Positions 1-7,496 of a stretch of DNA of 46,519 bases are shown here, piece by piece. Source of the stretch: Chloroflexota bacterium (GTDB lineage Bacteria; Chloroflexota; Anaerolineae; Anaerolineales; Villigracilaceae); contig VGNO01000003.1 in the NCBI GenBank assembly GCA_016865985.1, positions 1-46,519 of the forward strand, written 5' to 3'. Numbering within the stretch: position 1 is the first letter of the stretch; every line of letters starts with the position of its first letter. Both the position numbers and the translations under genes were made by a program. A model generated the notes under the pieces. It had not been told where the DNA came from, made no database searches, and was given only the letters and a program-made list of their open reading frames with translations.

Positions 1-1164
1 TATGTGAACCGGGTGGTCATCCCGACCGTGCCGCCCCTGTTCATCCCCACCGCCACCGCCACCCGCGACCCGGAGACCTACGTCACCGAGGCCGAGGCGC
101 TCTATAACGAGGGTAAATTGCTCCAGGCAATCGATGTCTACTGGCAGGCGGTGCGCGCCCGCCCGGACGATGAGACGATCTACATCGCCCTGGCGCGGGT
201 ACAGGTCTTTGCCGGCCAGTACGAAGAAGCCCTGGCCAGCGCCGAGAATGCCCTGCTGCTCAACCCCAACAACGCCACCGCCTATGCGGTGCAGGGCTGG
301 GCGTTCACCTTCCTGGGAAATTACATCGGAGCGGACGAGTCGATCAAGGAAGCGCTGCGGATGGACCCGCTCAACCCGCTGGCGCACGCCTACTACGTGG
401 AATTGCTGGTAAGTTCGGGATCGTATGAGTCGCTCTTGCTGGCAATCGACGAGTCGCGGGTGGCGCTCGACCTGGCGCCGAACTCATTGGAAGCCCACCG
501 GGCGCGCGGCCTGGTGCTGGAAGTGACCGACAACCGCGAGGAGGCGGCGCTGGAGTACCAGAAGGCGATCGAGATCAACCCCAACATCCCGGACCTGCAC
601 CTGGCGCTTGGGCGGACTTACCGCGCCCTGGGGGCGGGGGACCTGGCGCTGGAGGAGTTCACCAAGGCCAATACCCTCAACCCCTCCGACCCGACCCCGG
701 AACTTTTCATCTCCCGCTACTACGCCACCATCGGTGAATATGCCAAGGCCGAACAATATGCCGAAGCGGCCGTCCAGGACGACCAGACCGACCCCTACCT
801 GCGCGGCAACTGGGGCGTGGTGCTCTATCGCCTGCCGGACCTGCCGGCGGCGGCAGTGCAGTTGTCCCTGGCAGTCAACGGCGGCCTGACAGAGGCTGGG
901 GAGACGGTGCTGCCCATCCGCCTGACCAGCGATATCCGGGTGGTGGAGTTCTTCTCCATCTACGGCTTGTTGCTGGCGAAGACCGGACGCTGCCCTGAAG
1001 CCCTCCCGGTATTCCAATTGATCCTGGCAAGCGTGCCGGATGACGAGACGGCTGTTTATAATGCAGGAGTTGGGCAGGATCTTTGCGAGAACAGCCTGAA
1101 AACGCCGTCGCCAACTCCCACCGTCCCGGTTACCGCCACACCCACAGCCACAAGCACGCCATGA
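1..1164 (+). CDS. TPR-repeat protein, 5' end outside window
   Basis: The reading frame is open at the left edge, so the N-terminus is missing; the first visible start-like codon (GTG at 4) is probably internal. The visible ~387 residues contain consecutive 34-residue tetratricopeptide repeats (ALYNEGKLLQAIDVYWQAV-type, A/G at position 8, A at 20, P near 32), followed by a Thr/Pro-rich tail. The next gene has the same architecture and an N-terminal membrane anchor, so the missing part here is probably a similar anchor. The Thr/Pro stretch before the first repeat also matches its neighbour. TPR arrays bind protein partners; nothing here shows which. The stop overlaps the next start (ATGA), so the two genes are translationally coupled. 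Confidence 0.85.
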   Translation, partial: YVNRVVIPTVPPLFIPTATATRDPETYVTEAEALYNEGKLLQAIDVYWQAVRARPDDETIYIALARVQVFAGQYEEALASAENALLLNPNNATAYAVQGWAFTFLGNYIGADESIKEALRMDPLNPLAHAYYVELLVSSGSYESLLLAIDESRVALDLAPNSLEAHRARGLVLEVTDNREEAALEYQKAIEINPNIPDLHLALGRTYRALGAGDLALEEFTKANTLNPSDPTPELFISRYYATIGEYAKAEQYAEAAVQDDQTDPYLRGNWGVVLYRLPDLPAAAVQLSLAVNGGLTEAGETVLPIRLTSDIRVVEFFSIYGLLLAKTGRCPEALPVFQLILASVPDDETAVYNAGVGQDLCENSLKTPSPTPTVPVTATPTATSTP

Positions 1165-2564
1165 ATGTCCCGCCCAGGCGTCCGCTTTTCAATAAAAAGA
1201 CGAATTCGAACATCTACCGGGTTTTCCTGATGGTCGTGCTGATCGCGACCGTCTACTGGACCTGGTTCCAGTTGGACGTGGGAGCGCTGGTCAACCCCTT
1301 CTCTGCCACGCCGACGCCGACCCGCACCGCCTACTCCTATGTTCTGGAAGCGGATGCCCTCTTCACCGCCGGGCAACTGGAAGGCGCCATCCTGGCTTAC
1401 CAGGAGGCAACCGCGCTCGATGCCGGTGATGCCGCAACCTGGACCAAGTTGGCGCGCGTCCAGACCTATTCCACTGCCTCGCTGACGACCGACAAGCAGC
1501 GCCGGGAGCGTTTGCAGGATGCCTTGTTTGCCATCAACCAGGCAATCGAACTGTCGCCGGACGATGCCAATGTCCATGCCATCCGCGCTTTCGTATTGGA
1601 CTGGAACGCCACCGCCCTGGGCGGGGAGAACGCCGAGGATTACCTGCTCCAGGCCGAGCAGGCTGCGGTGCGCGCCCTGCAACTGGATAACCAGAACGCC
1701 CTGGCGATGGCTTTCTATGCCGAGATATTAATCGACCAGCAGAAGTGGCCGCAGGCGCAGCAGGTGATTGCCCAGGCATTGGTCGCCGGCCCGGAGTTGA
1801 TGGACGTACACCGGGTATACGCCTATGTGCTCGAATCGACCCTCCAATACAGCCAGGCCATCGAGGAATACCTGGCGGCGATCGAGATCAACCCGAACCT
1901 GACCTTTTTATACAACTCGGTAGGTTTCAATTACCGGGTATTGGCTTTGAAAAGCGGCGACGAACTGATCGCCAATGCGCTCTACGAGAATGCCCTGGAG
2001 TATTTCGCCCGGGCAGTGTCCTTGAACGAGCAGTTGGGCATCCTCGACCCCGTCCCTTATATCGCAATTGCAAAAACCTATGCCCAGCAGGGTGAGTTTT
2101 TCATTGCCGCTCGCAATATCCAGAAAGCGCTGGCGCTCGATCCCACCAATGCCAATACCTATGGCGAACTGGGCGTCATCTATCAACGCTCGCGCAACTT
2201 CGAAGGCGCCATCCCGGCCTTGAAATGCGCCGTGCGAGGCTGTACCGCCGCCGAGGCCTGCGACGTGCGCCAGTGCGGAGACAGCGACCCGCGGGTGGCG
2301 GTCGTTGGCATGGCGCTCTCAGAGAATACGATCGTCTATTACTACACCTATGGTTCGCTGCTGGCTGCCTTGAGCCGGCCGCAGGACAACCGGTGTCCCG
2401 ATGCGCTGGAGGTTTTTTCGGAAGTCAGCGCATTCACCAACGATGTCACCGTCGCCGCCATTGTCGATGCCGGGGTCCAGATCTGCAATTCGCTGGCGGT
2501 CTCCCTGCAGGAGACCCCGACCCCGGTCCCCACGCCGACTGCCATCCCGACCCCGGGGCCGTGA
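1161..2564 (+). CDS. Membrane-anchored TPR-repeat protein
   Basis: A protein of 467 residues starting at the ATG that overlaps the previous stop (ATGA at 1161-1164). A longer reading back to 1083 would lie inside the upstream gene and adds unrelated sequence. Residues ~19-35 form one hydrophobic membrane segment after a basic N-terminus, then a Thr/Pro linker and several TPR units (for example around YSQAIEEYLAAIEINPN and NIQKALALDPTNANTYGELG). The C-terminus is again Thr/Pro-rich. A Cys-rich loop (CAVRGCTAAEACDVRQC, four Cys) lies between the last repeats and could form disulfides outside the membrane. It is a paralogue of the preceding gene by architecture. Function unknown. Confidence 0.85.
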   Translation: MNVPPRRPLFNKKTNSNIYRVFLMVVLIATVYWTWFQLDVGALVNPFSATPTPTRTAYSYVLEADALFTAGQLEGAILAYQEATALDAGDAATWTKLARVQTYSTASLTTDKQRRERLQDALFAINQAIELSPDDANVHAIRAFVLDWNATALGGENAEDYLLQAEQAAVRALQLDNQNALAMAFYAEILIDQQKWPQAQQVIAQALVAGPELMDVHRVYAYVLESTLQYSQAIEEYLAAIEINPNLTFLYNSVGFNYRVLALKSGDELIANALYENALEYFARAVSLNEQLGILDPVPYIAIAKTYAQQGEFFIAARNIQKALALDPTNANTYGELGVIYQRSRNFEGAIPALKCAVRGCTAAEACDVRQCGDSDPRVAVVGMALSENTIVYYYTYGSLLAALSRPQDNRCPDALEVFSEVSAFTNDVTVAAIVDAGVQICNSLAVSLQETPTPVPTPTAIPTPGP

Positions 2565-2612
2565 CCCATGCAGGGGGATTGTCAGAGTTTTGTTAATGGC
2601 CGGATTCTTCCC

Positions 2613-2641
2613 TTGACGGCTTGTTGGAAGTTATGTATGAT
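2613..2641 (+). promoter_or_regulatory. groESL promoter (sigma70-type)
   Basis: TTGACG at 2613-2618, a 17-nt spacer and TATGAT at 2636-2641 match the vegetative consensus closely. The predicted transcription start (about 2648) lies inside the CIRCE operator. Confidence 0.85.
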
Positions 2642-2645
2642 AGGT

Positions 2646-2672
2646 TTAGCGCTCACAAGGATAGAGCGCTAA
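2646..2672 (+). promoter_or_regulatory. CIRCE operator (HrcA binding site)
   Basis: A perfect 9-bp inverted repeat with 9-bp spacer, TTAGCGCTC-N9-GAGCGCTAA. The classical CIRCE is TTAGCACTC-N9-GAGTGCTAA; here one position in each arm is changed symmetrically, which keeps dyad symmetry. Its location over the transcription start of groES is the standard place for HrcA repression. hrcA itself is not in the window. Confidence 0.93.
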
Positions 2673-2699
2673 TTCGTCAACATTTTTCAGGAGGATCAT

Positions 2700-2996
2700 A
2701 TGGCACTTTCCCTAAAACCCCTTGGCAGCCGTGTGCTGGTCGAGCCGATCGAGCAGGATGAAATCACTGCCGGCGGCATCGTCCTTCCGGAAACGGCCAA
2801 AGAGAAACCCCAGCAGGGTCTTATCCTGGCCATCGGGCCTGGCGCACGTGACGAGGACGGAAAACGCATCCCAATGGATGTGGAAAAAGGCGACAAGATC
2901 CTGTTCGCCAAGTATTCCGGCACCGAGATAAAACTGGATGGAAAGAAGTACCTCATCCTGCGCGAAGAAGATATCCTTGCCATTGTCGGCAAATAA
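2700..2996 (+). CDS. groES: Co-chaperonin GroES
   Basis: Encodes 98 residues, the usual GroES length. Visible family features are the N-terminal [10 protein letters not shown] strand, the mobile-loop region after [17 protein letters not shown], the roof motif around GPGARDEDG, and the C-terminal [13 protein letters not shown]. The start is fixed by AGGAGG 6 nt upstream. GroES caps the GroEL cylinder and, with ATP, closes the cytosolic folding chamber. It is the first gene of the groES-groEL operon, 19 nt before groEL, under a sigma70-type promoter with a CIRCE operator, so it should be repressed by HrcA and induced by heat or protein misfolding. Confidence 0.98.
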   Translation: MALSLKPLGSRVLVEPIEQDEITAGGIVLPETAKEKPQQGLILAIGPGARDEDGKRIPMDVEKGDKILFAKYSGTEIKLDGKKYLILREEDILAIVGK

Positions 2997-3015
2997 CCTA
3001 CTGGAGGAATGAACT

Positions 3016-4656
3016 ATGGCAGCAAAACAACTTGTTTTTTCCGAAGATGCCCGCCGTCGTTTGCAGCAGGGCATTGACACTGTCGCCAACGCCGTTGCCA
3101 CCACCCTTGGACCGAAGGGGCGCAACGTGGCGCTCGACCGCAAGTTTGGCTCCCCCACCATCACCCATGACGGCGTGACGGTCGCCAAGGAAATCGAACT
3201 GGAAGACCCGTTCGCCAACATGGGAGCGCAACTGCTCAAGGAAGCCGCCACCAAGACCAACGACATCGCCGGTGATGGAACCACCACCTCGACCGTCCTG
3301 GCGCACGCCATCGTGACCGAGGGTCTCAAGACCCTGGCCGCCGGGGCCAACCCGATGCGCCTGAAACTCGGCATCGAGCAGGGCGTGGACGCGGTTGTCG
3401 CCGCGCTCAAGAAGATGTCCCAGAAGATCGAGACCAAGGAAGAGATCGCTTCCGTCGCCACCAACTCGGCCGCCGACGGCGAGATCGGCAAGTTGATCGC
3501 CGATGTGATGGACAAGGTCGGCAAAGACGGCGTCATCACCGTCGAGGAATCCAAGTCCCTGCAGTTCGAGACCGAGTATGTGGAGGGGATGCAGTTCGAT
3601 CGCGGTTACATCTCGGCATACTTCATCACCGACGCCGAACACATGGAATCGGTCATCGCCGAACCCTACATCCTGATCTACGACAAGAAGATCTCCGCCG
3701 CCCAGGACATCGTCCCGGTGCTGGAGAAACTCGTCCAGATCGGCAAGCGCGAACTGGTCATCATCGCCGAGGATATCGACGGCGAAGCCCTGGCCACCCT
3801 CGTGTTGAACAAACTGCGCGGCATGCTGAACGTGCTGGCTGTCAAAGCCCCCGGCTTCGGCGACCGCCGCAAGGCCATGATGCAGGATATCGCCACCCTG
3901 ACCGGCGGGCAGGTCATCTCCGAAGAGACCGGCCGCAAACTGGAGACCACCACCCTGACCGATCTCGGCAAGTGCGAGAAGGTCGTGGCAGACAAGGACA
4001 ACACCACCATCGTCGGCGGCAAGGGCGAATCCGCCCAGATCAAGGGCCGCATCGACCAGATCCGGGTCGAGATCGATAAGTCCACCAGCGATTACGACAA
4101 GGAAAAACTCCAGGAACGCCTGGCCAAACTCTCCGGCGGCGTCGCCATCATCCGCGTTGGCGCAGCCACCGAGACCGAACTCAAAGAGAAGAAGCACCGC
4201 GTCGAAGACGCCCTCTCTGCCACCCGCGCTGCCATCGAAGAAGGTATCGTGCCCGGCGGGGAGATCGTCTTCATCAACGCCATTTCCGCCCTCGACAAGG
4301 TCAAGATGGACGGTGAGGATGAAGCCATCGGCGTGAACATCGTCCGCAAGGCGCTCGAAGCCCCGATCCGCAGGCTGGCGCAGAATGCCGGCCAGGACGG
4401 CGCGGTCATCATCGAGAATGTCCGCCGCCTCGCCAAGGAACAGAACAACAAACATCTCGGCTATAACGTCATCAGCGGCGACTACGGCGACATGCTCAAG
4501 GCTGGCGTCATCGACCCGCTCAAGGTCGTGCGCGGCGCCCTCGAGAATGCCGCTTCCATCGCCGCCATGATCCTGACCACCGAATGCCTGGTCACCGACG
4601 TGCCCGAAAAAGAGAAACCCGCCCCCATGCCCCCCGGCGGCGGAATGGATTACTAG
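3016..4656 (+). CDS. groEL: Chaperonin GroEL
   Basis: A 546-residue Hsp60 chaperonin, full length. The equatorial nucleotide site is visible as LGPKGRNV (31-38) and GDGTTT (86-91). The apical-domain [12 protein letters not shown] stretch, the second equatorial segment with [16 protein letters not shown], and the C-terminal GGGMDY tail are all present. The tail is short and lacks long GGM repeats, as in many non-proteobacterial GroELs. A strong Shine-Dalgarno (GGAGG) lies 8 nt before the ATG. It forms the double-ring ATP-driven folding chamber with GroES in the cytosol. It is the last gene of its operon and is followed by a strong intrinsic terminator. Confidence 0.98.
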   Translation: MAAKQLVFSEDARRRLQQGIDTVANAVATTLGPKGRNVALDRKFGSPTITHDGVTVAKEIELEDPFANMGAQLLKEAATKTNDIAGDGTTTSTVLAHAIVTEGLKTLAAGANPMRLKLGIEQGVDAVVAALKKMSQKIETKEEIASVATNSAADGEIGKLIADVMDKVGKDGVITVEESKSLQFETEYVEGMQFDRGYISAYFITDAEHMESVIAEPYILIYDKKISAAQDIVPVLEKLVQIGKRELVIIAEDIDGEALATLVLNKLRGMLNVLAVKAPGFGDRRKAMMQDIATLTGGQVISEETGRKLETTTLTDLGKCEKVVADKDNTTIVGGKGESAQIKGRIDQIRVEIDKSTSDYDKEKLQERLAKLSGGVAIIRVGAATETELKEKKHRVEDALSATRAAIEEGIVPGGEIVFINAISALDKVKMDGEDEAIGVNIVRKALEAPIRRLAQNAGQDGAVIIENVRRLAKEQNNKHLGYNVISGDYGDMLKAGVIDPLKVVRGALENAASIAAMILTTECLVTDVPEKEKPAPMPPGGGMDY

Positions 4657-4671
4657 TCCCCCGCAACAGAA

Positions 4672-4706
4672 CAGGGACAGGCAGGCGCCTGTCCCTGCTT
4701 TTTTTT
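4672..4706 (+). terminator. Intrinsic terminator of groESL
   Basis: An 11-bp perfect stem (CAGGGACAGGC / GCCTGTCCCTG) with a 4-nt AGGC loop, then C and a run of eight T. Strong rho-independent terminator 16 nt after the groEL stop. Confidence 0.93.
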
Positions 4707-4741
4707 GATCTCCTTGCATCGTTGAATTGTTCGTGGGGGAA

Positions 4742-4990
4742 TCACACAGGAGTGACAGCCTTTTCCATAGCCAGGCAGGCAAGTTCCTTTAGCAGCAATG
4801 GCAATTCCAGGTCGTAATGTTGGGCGGCCTCTTCCAGCGTGCAGTAGGGCGCAACCGGGCAGCCGACACAGTCCGTATTGTATTTCAGGAATAGTTCGAT
4901 GGCCTGCGGCCAGGTTTCCAACACCCTGGCGACGGTTGTGCTGGGAAGGATGCCGGCTGTTCCTCCGTTCGGTTTCAGATCCATAATCAT
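4742..4990 (-). CDS. DUF1858-domain redox protein
   Basis: An 82-residue protein with the DUF1858 pattern: a short helical N-terminus (TTVARVLETWPQAIELFLKY) followed by a CxxC-type pair and a third cysteine (CVGCPVAPYC) and then TLEEAAQHYDLE. This small domain occurs alone or fused to hybrid-cluster proteins, ScdA/DnrN-type di-iron proteins and other nitrosative-stress or anaerobic redox proteins; the cysteines are thought to act as a redox pair. Two in-frame ATGs (4990 and 4984) are possible starts and neither has a good ribosome binding site. It lies just downstream, on the same strand, of the crp/nirS chimera, which fits an ancestral nitrogen-oxide gene cluster. Substrate unknown. Confidence 0.85.
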   Translation of the reverse strand: MIMDLKPNGGTAGILPSTTVARVLETWPQAIELFLKYNTDCVGCPVAPYCTLEEAAQHYDLELPLLLKELACLAMEKAVTPV

Positions 4991-5031
4991 GATGTGTTTG
5001 TTTGTGCTGTGGACATTCTATCTGCGCAATC

Positions 5032-5235
5032 CTAGTAGATATCGTTCACCGTGTTATAGACATTGAACTTGCCGGTGGGGGTGACCAGGTTTTCGATGCG
5101 CGCCTTCTCTTCCAGGGTGGCGTCATCGTAGATGACAATCTCGCCGGTCTCACCGGGTTTGCTGGCGTCGCCCCACAGGCTGACCCACACTTCGGTCCCG
5201 TCCCGGTTGTATTCGAAATGCACCGCCCGGCCATA
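5032..5235 (-). pseudogene. nirS: nirS 3'-end relic (cytochrome cd1 nitrite reductase)
   Basis: The frame ending at 5032 encodes about 67 residues that match the C-terminus of the d1-haem beta-propeller of cytochrome cd1 nitrite reductase: GRAVHFEYNRDGTEVWVS, then GEIVIYDDATLEEKARI, then the diagnostic LVTPTGKFNVYNT ending in VNDIY. Intact NirS is roughly 550-600 residues with an N-terminal c-haem domain; all of that is absent. Upstream in the same strand the sequence becomes a Crp-family gene in another frame, with the join at about 5225-5245. No start codon or ribosome binding site of its own is evident, so the fragment cannot make a functional reductase. I read it as a deletion scar; an assembly join is the main alternative. 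Confidence 0.85.
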
Positions 5236-5747
5236 CGGCGGCCCACCTGTGCCACCAGCCGCAGCAGGGCACGCGCCACCCGCTGTTGGGTGCGCTCGGT
5301 GGCAAGTTCCCGGTAACGGTCCTGTATTTCCTGGATGTAGGCGCTCATCATGCTCATCAGGTCGAATGCAACCCCCGTCTTGTTCCCGCACAGGCGTTTG
5401 AAAAGACCTGTCTCCCAGGCCAGCGCCTGGCTGTCTTCGGAGGCTTCGGCGCTGATCGGGTAGGCGGCTCCTGGTTCCGTCAGGCCGATCGCCCCAAACA
5501 TCTGGCCCGGCGCGATGACACGCAGGATGATCTTCTGCCCGTCCACAGTCACCTGGCTCAGGCGGACACACCCGCCGACCAGGACATACAGGTGGGTGGC
5601 CGGGTCTCCCTGCTGGAAGAAGTAACAGTCCTCTTCCACCAGGCGCAGTTGCCCGGCAGCCCGGATGTTTTCCAGTTCATCAGGGGAGAAGCGCCGGAAG
5701 AGTGCAGTGCGGCAGAGGATGGCGGAAAAGCCTGTTACCGGGAGCAT
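5046..5747 (-). pseudogene. Crp/Fnr-family regulator truncated and fused out of frame to nirS
   Basis: Residues 1-~170 are a typical Crp/Fnr sensor half: a cNMP-binding-like beta-roll (ELENIRAAGQLRLVEEDCYF, FQQGDPATHLYVLVGGCVRL, GQMFGAIGL) followed by the long dimerisation helix (YIQEIQDRYRELATERTQQR) and VARALLRLVAQVGR. In intact members this is followed by a ~70-residue winged helix-turn-helix. Here it stops abruptly and the frame continues as low-complexity out-of-frame nirS sequence to 5046. The product would dimerise but could not bind DNA. GGAG lies 4 nt before the ATG. It is divergent from the alternative complex III operon. Position and family suggest that it once controlled nitrite reduction. 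Confidence 0.8.
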
Positions 5748-5803
5748 GTTTCTCCGGAGTATATCACCAACCCGGATATTTACGGCATTATGGATAAATG
5801 AAG

Positions 5804-5809
5804 TATAAT
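5804..5809 (+). promoter_or_regulatory. Probable -10 box for the alternative complex III operon
   Basis: A consensus TATAAT with no good -35 hexamer at the expected distance, 45 nt before the first start codon. This is consistent with an activator-dependent promoter, but I could not identify an operator next to it. Confidence 0.5.
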
Positions 5810-5853
5810 TTAATCTAACCCAGATGATCTAATAGCGGAGGAGGATGCTTGTT

Positions 5854-6819
5854 ATGAGGCTGTGGAAACTGATCGGATTGTCCCTGTTGCTGGCGACAGC
5901 CGGCTTTGCTTTGGCAGAATTCCCCAGTGTTCGAGCGCAGGCTGAGCCCCCCGCCGCGTCCGATATCATCCGTGGGGCGATCCTGTACGATAACTGGTTC
6001 GCCGCCTTGGGCGTGGATGCCCCGCCGGGCGACATGCCGATCTGGTCCCGCCAATCCACCAATTCCCGCTCCGGTCCCGATACCTGGCGCTGTGTGGAAT
6101 GTCATGGCTGGGACTACCGCGGCGCGCAGGGGGCTTATGCCTCCGGCTCGCATGCAACCGGTTTCCCGGATGTGATGGCGCTTGCCGCTGAAATGGGCGA
6201 GGCGGATCTCCTGCTCCACCTGGGAGGGGAGAATGACCCGGCGCACGACTTTTCCCCCTGGCTCGAAGAGACTTCCCTGCGGCAACTGGCCGCCTTCCTG
6301 AAAAACGGGTTGATCGACGACAGCCTGTATATCGATGTCGTTTCGCTCAAGGTAATCGGCGGGGATACCGAGTATGGCAGGAGTTTGTATGATTCCACCT
6401 GCGCTTCCTGCCATGGCCTGGACGGGGAGCAGATCGTCTTCCGAACCGAGGGTGTGGATGAGACCCTGGGGAGCATCGCCTACCGCGACCCCTGGCGCTT
6501 CCTGCACCGCACCCGCTTCGGCGTGGCGGGGACCGAGATGCCGGTCGGCGCGGAACTCGGCTGGTCGGCGGCCGACGGGCGGGACGTGCTGGCGTATGCC
6601 CAGACCTTCCCCGGAGGGCGGGAGGCGCAAGTCCCGGACCCGGCGTCGGAACAGGCCGAACCGGCGCTGCAGGTGGGAGGTCCGGCTACGAACTGGTGGA
6701 CCGGCATCCTGACCGGCCTGGGGGCGTTCCTGGGAGCCATGGGCTATGCCCTGGTTTTCATCGGCGGCTTTATCCTGATCGGTTTCATCGTCGTCACGGT
6801 CCTGCGCAGGCGGAAATAG
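5854..6819 (+). CDS. Membrane-anchored dihaem cytochrome c
   Basis: About 321 residues. I chose ATG 5854 rather than 5845 because GGAGGAGG (5837-5844) abuts the earlier ATG but lies 9 nt before this one. The N-terminus is a signal peptide (basic RLWK, hydrophobic core, cleavage near VRAQA). Two haem c motifs are visible, CVECH (80-84) and CASCH (183-187), each in a cytochrome c-like domain, and a single C-terminal membrane helix followed by RRRK anchors it with both haems outside. It is the first gene of the alternative complex III-like operon, 10 nt before the pentahaem cytochrome gene, so it probably carries electrons to or from that complex. The exact acceptor is not shown. Confidence 0.85.
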   Translation: MRLWKLIGLSLLLATAGFALAEFPSVRAQAEPPAASDIIRGAILYDNWFAALGVDAPPGDMPIWSRQSTNSRSGPDTWRCVECHGWDYRGAQGAYASGSHATGFPDVMALAAEMGEADLLLHLGGENDPAHDFSPWLEETSLRQLAAFLKNGLIDDSLYIDVVSLKVIGGDTEYGRSLYDSTCASCHGLDGEQIVFRTEGVDETLGSIAYRDPWRFLHRTRFGVAGTEMPVGAELGWSAADGRDVLAYAQTFPGGREAQVPDPASEQAEPALQVGGPATNWWTGILTGLGAFLGAMGYALVFIGGFILIGFIVVTVLRRRK

Positions 6820-6829
6820 AGGAGTACTT

Positions 6830-7405
6830 ATGCTCGAACGTTTCAAGATATCGAACCTGCTCGAAAAGGGGGGAAGGCTCATCCGTAAACCGTCGTTCCT
6901 GGTTGGGATGGGTGTCCTGTTCATCCTGTTGTTCAGCGCGGCCGGGTACGGGGTGTGGACGACCCAGCAGCCCCCGCCACAACCGATCCAGTTCAACCAT
7001 TCGATCCACGTGGAACTGGGCGCCCAATGCCTGTACTGTCACCCGGGCGCCTGGCGCCAGGCTTCTGCTGGATTGCCGACGACTGCCAAGTGCTGGGGTT
7101 GCCACCAGCAGATGCCGAATACCAAACCGGAACAGCAGAAGTTGGTGGTGTTCGTGGAAAGAGGCGACCCCATCCCGTGGGCGCCGGTCTTCATCCAGCC
7201 GGATTTCGTCTATTTCAACCACCGCCCGCACATCGCCGGGGAGGTGAACTGCGAGACTTGTCATGGGGAGATCAGCCGCATGACGGTCGCCCAGCCCAAC
7301 CCGCGCCAGAACATGGGCTGGTGTCTCGAGTGTCACCGCGCCACGGCCGGAGACGACCCCGATAAACTGGCGCGCCTGACGGATTGCGTGACCTGTCACC
7401 GGTAG
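6830..7405 (+). CDS. actA: Pentahaem cytochrome c, ActA-like subunit
   Basis: A 191-residue protein with one N-terminal membrane helix (~23-43) and five haem c motifs: CLYCH (67-71), CWGCH (88-92), CETCH (141-145), CLECH (165-169) and CVTCH (186-190). Extra histidines (FNHSIH, FNHRPH) are likely distal haem ligands, typical of the cytochrome c7/NrfH-like fold. In alternative complex III, ActA is a pentahaem membrane-anchored cytochrome that accepts electrons from the FeS subunit. It precedes the molybdopterin-family gene after a 91-nt gap, the longest gap in the operon; no terminator or clear promoter is visible there. Confidence 0.85.
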   Translation: MLERFKISNLLEKGGRLIRKPSFLVGMGVLFILLFSAAGYGVWTTQQPPPQPIQFNHSIHVELGAQCLYCHPGAWRQASAGLPTTAKCWGCHQQMPNTKPEQQKLVVFVERGDPIPWAPVFIQPDFVYFNHRPHIAGEVNCETCHGEISRMTVAQPNPRQNMGWCLECHRATAGDDPDKLARLTDCVTCHR

Positions 7406-7496
7406 CGTGTTCCGGTGTCGTATTTTCCAGTGTCATGTTGATCGAGCGGAACATTCAATTTTCATCCCTTTCATCCTTTCCTGGTAAGGATTCTTC

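Noticed and set aside
2998-4782. 594-codon open frame on the minus strand opposite groEL
   Set aside because: It is the mirror of groEL caused by high third-position G+C. It has no ribosome binding site or family features and spans the groEL terminator.
5748-5853. Fnr or Crp box in the divergent crp/cytochrome region
   Set aside because: No TTGAT-N4-ATCAA or TGTGA-N6-TCACA type palindrome could be found.
7406-7496. Separate promoter for the molybdopterin-family gene
   Set aside because: The 91-nt gap has no convincing -35/-10 pair and no terminator, so I kept one operon.
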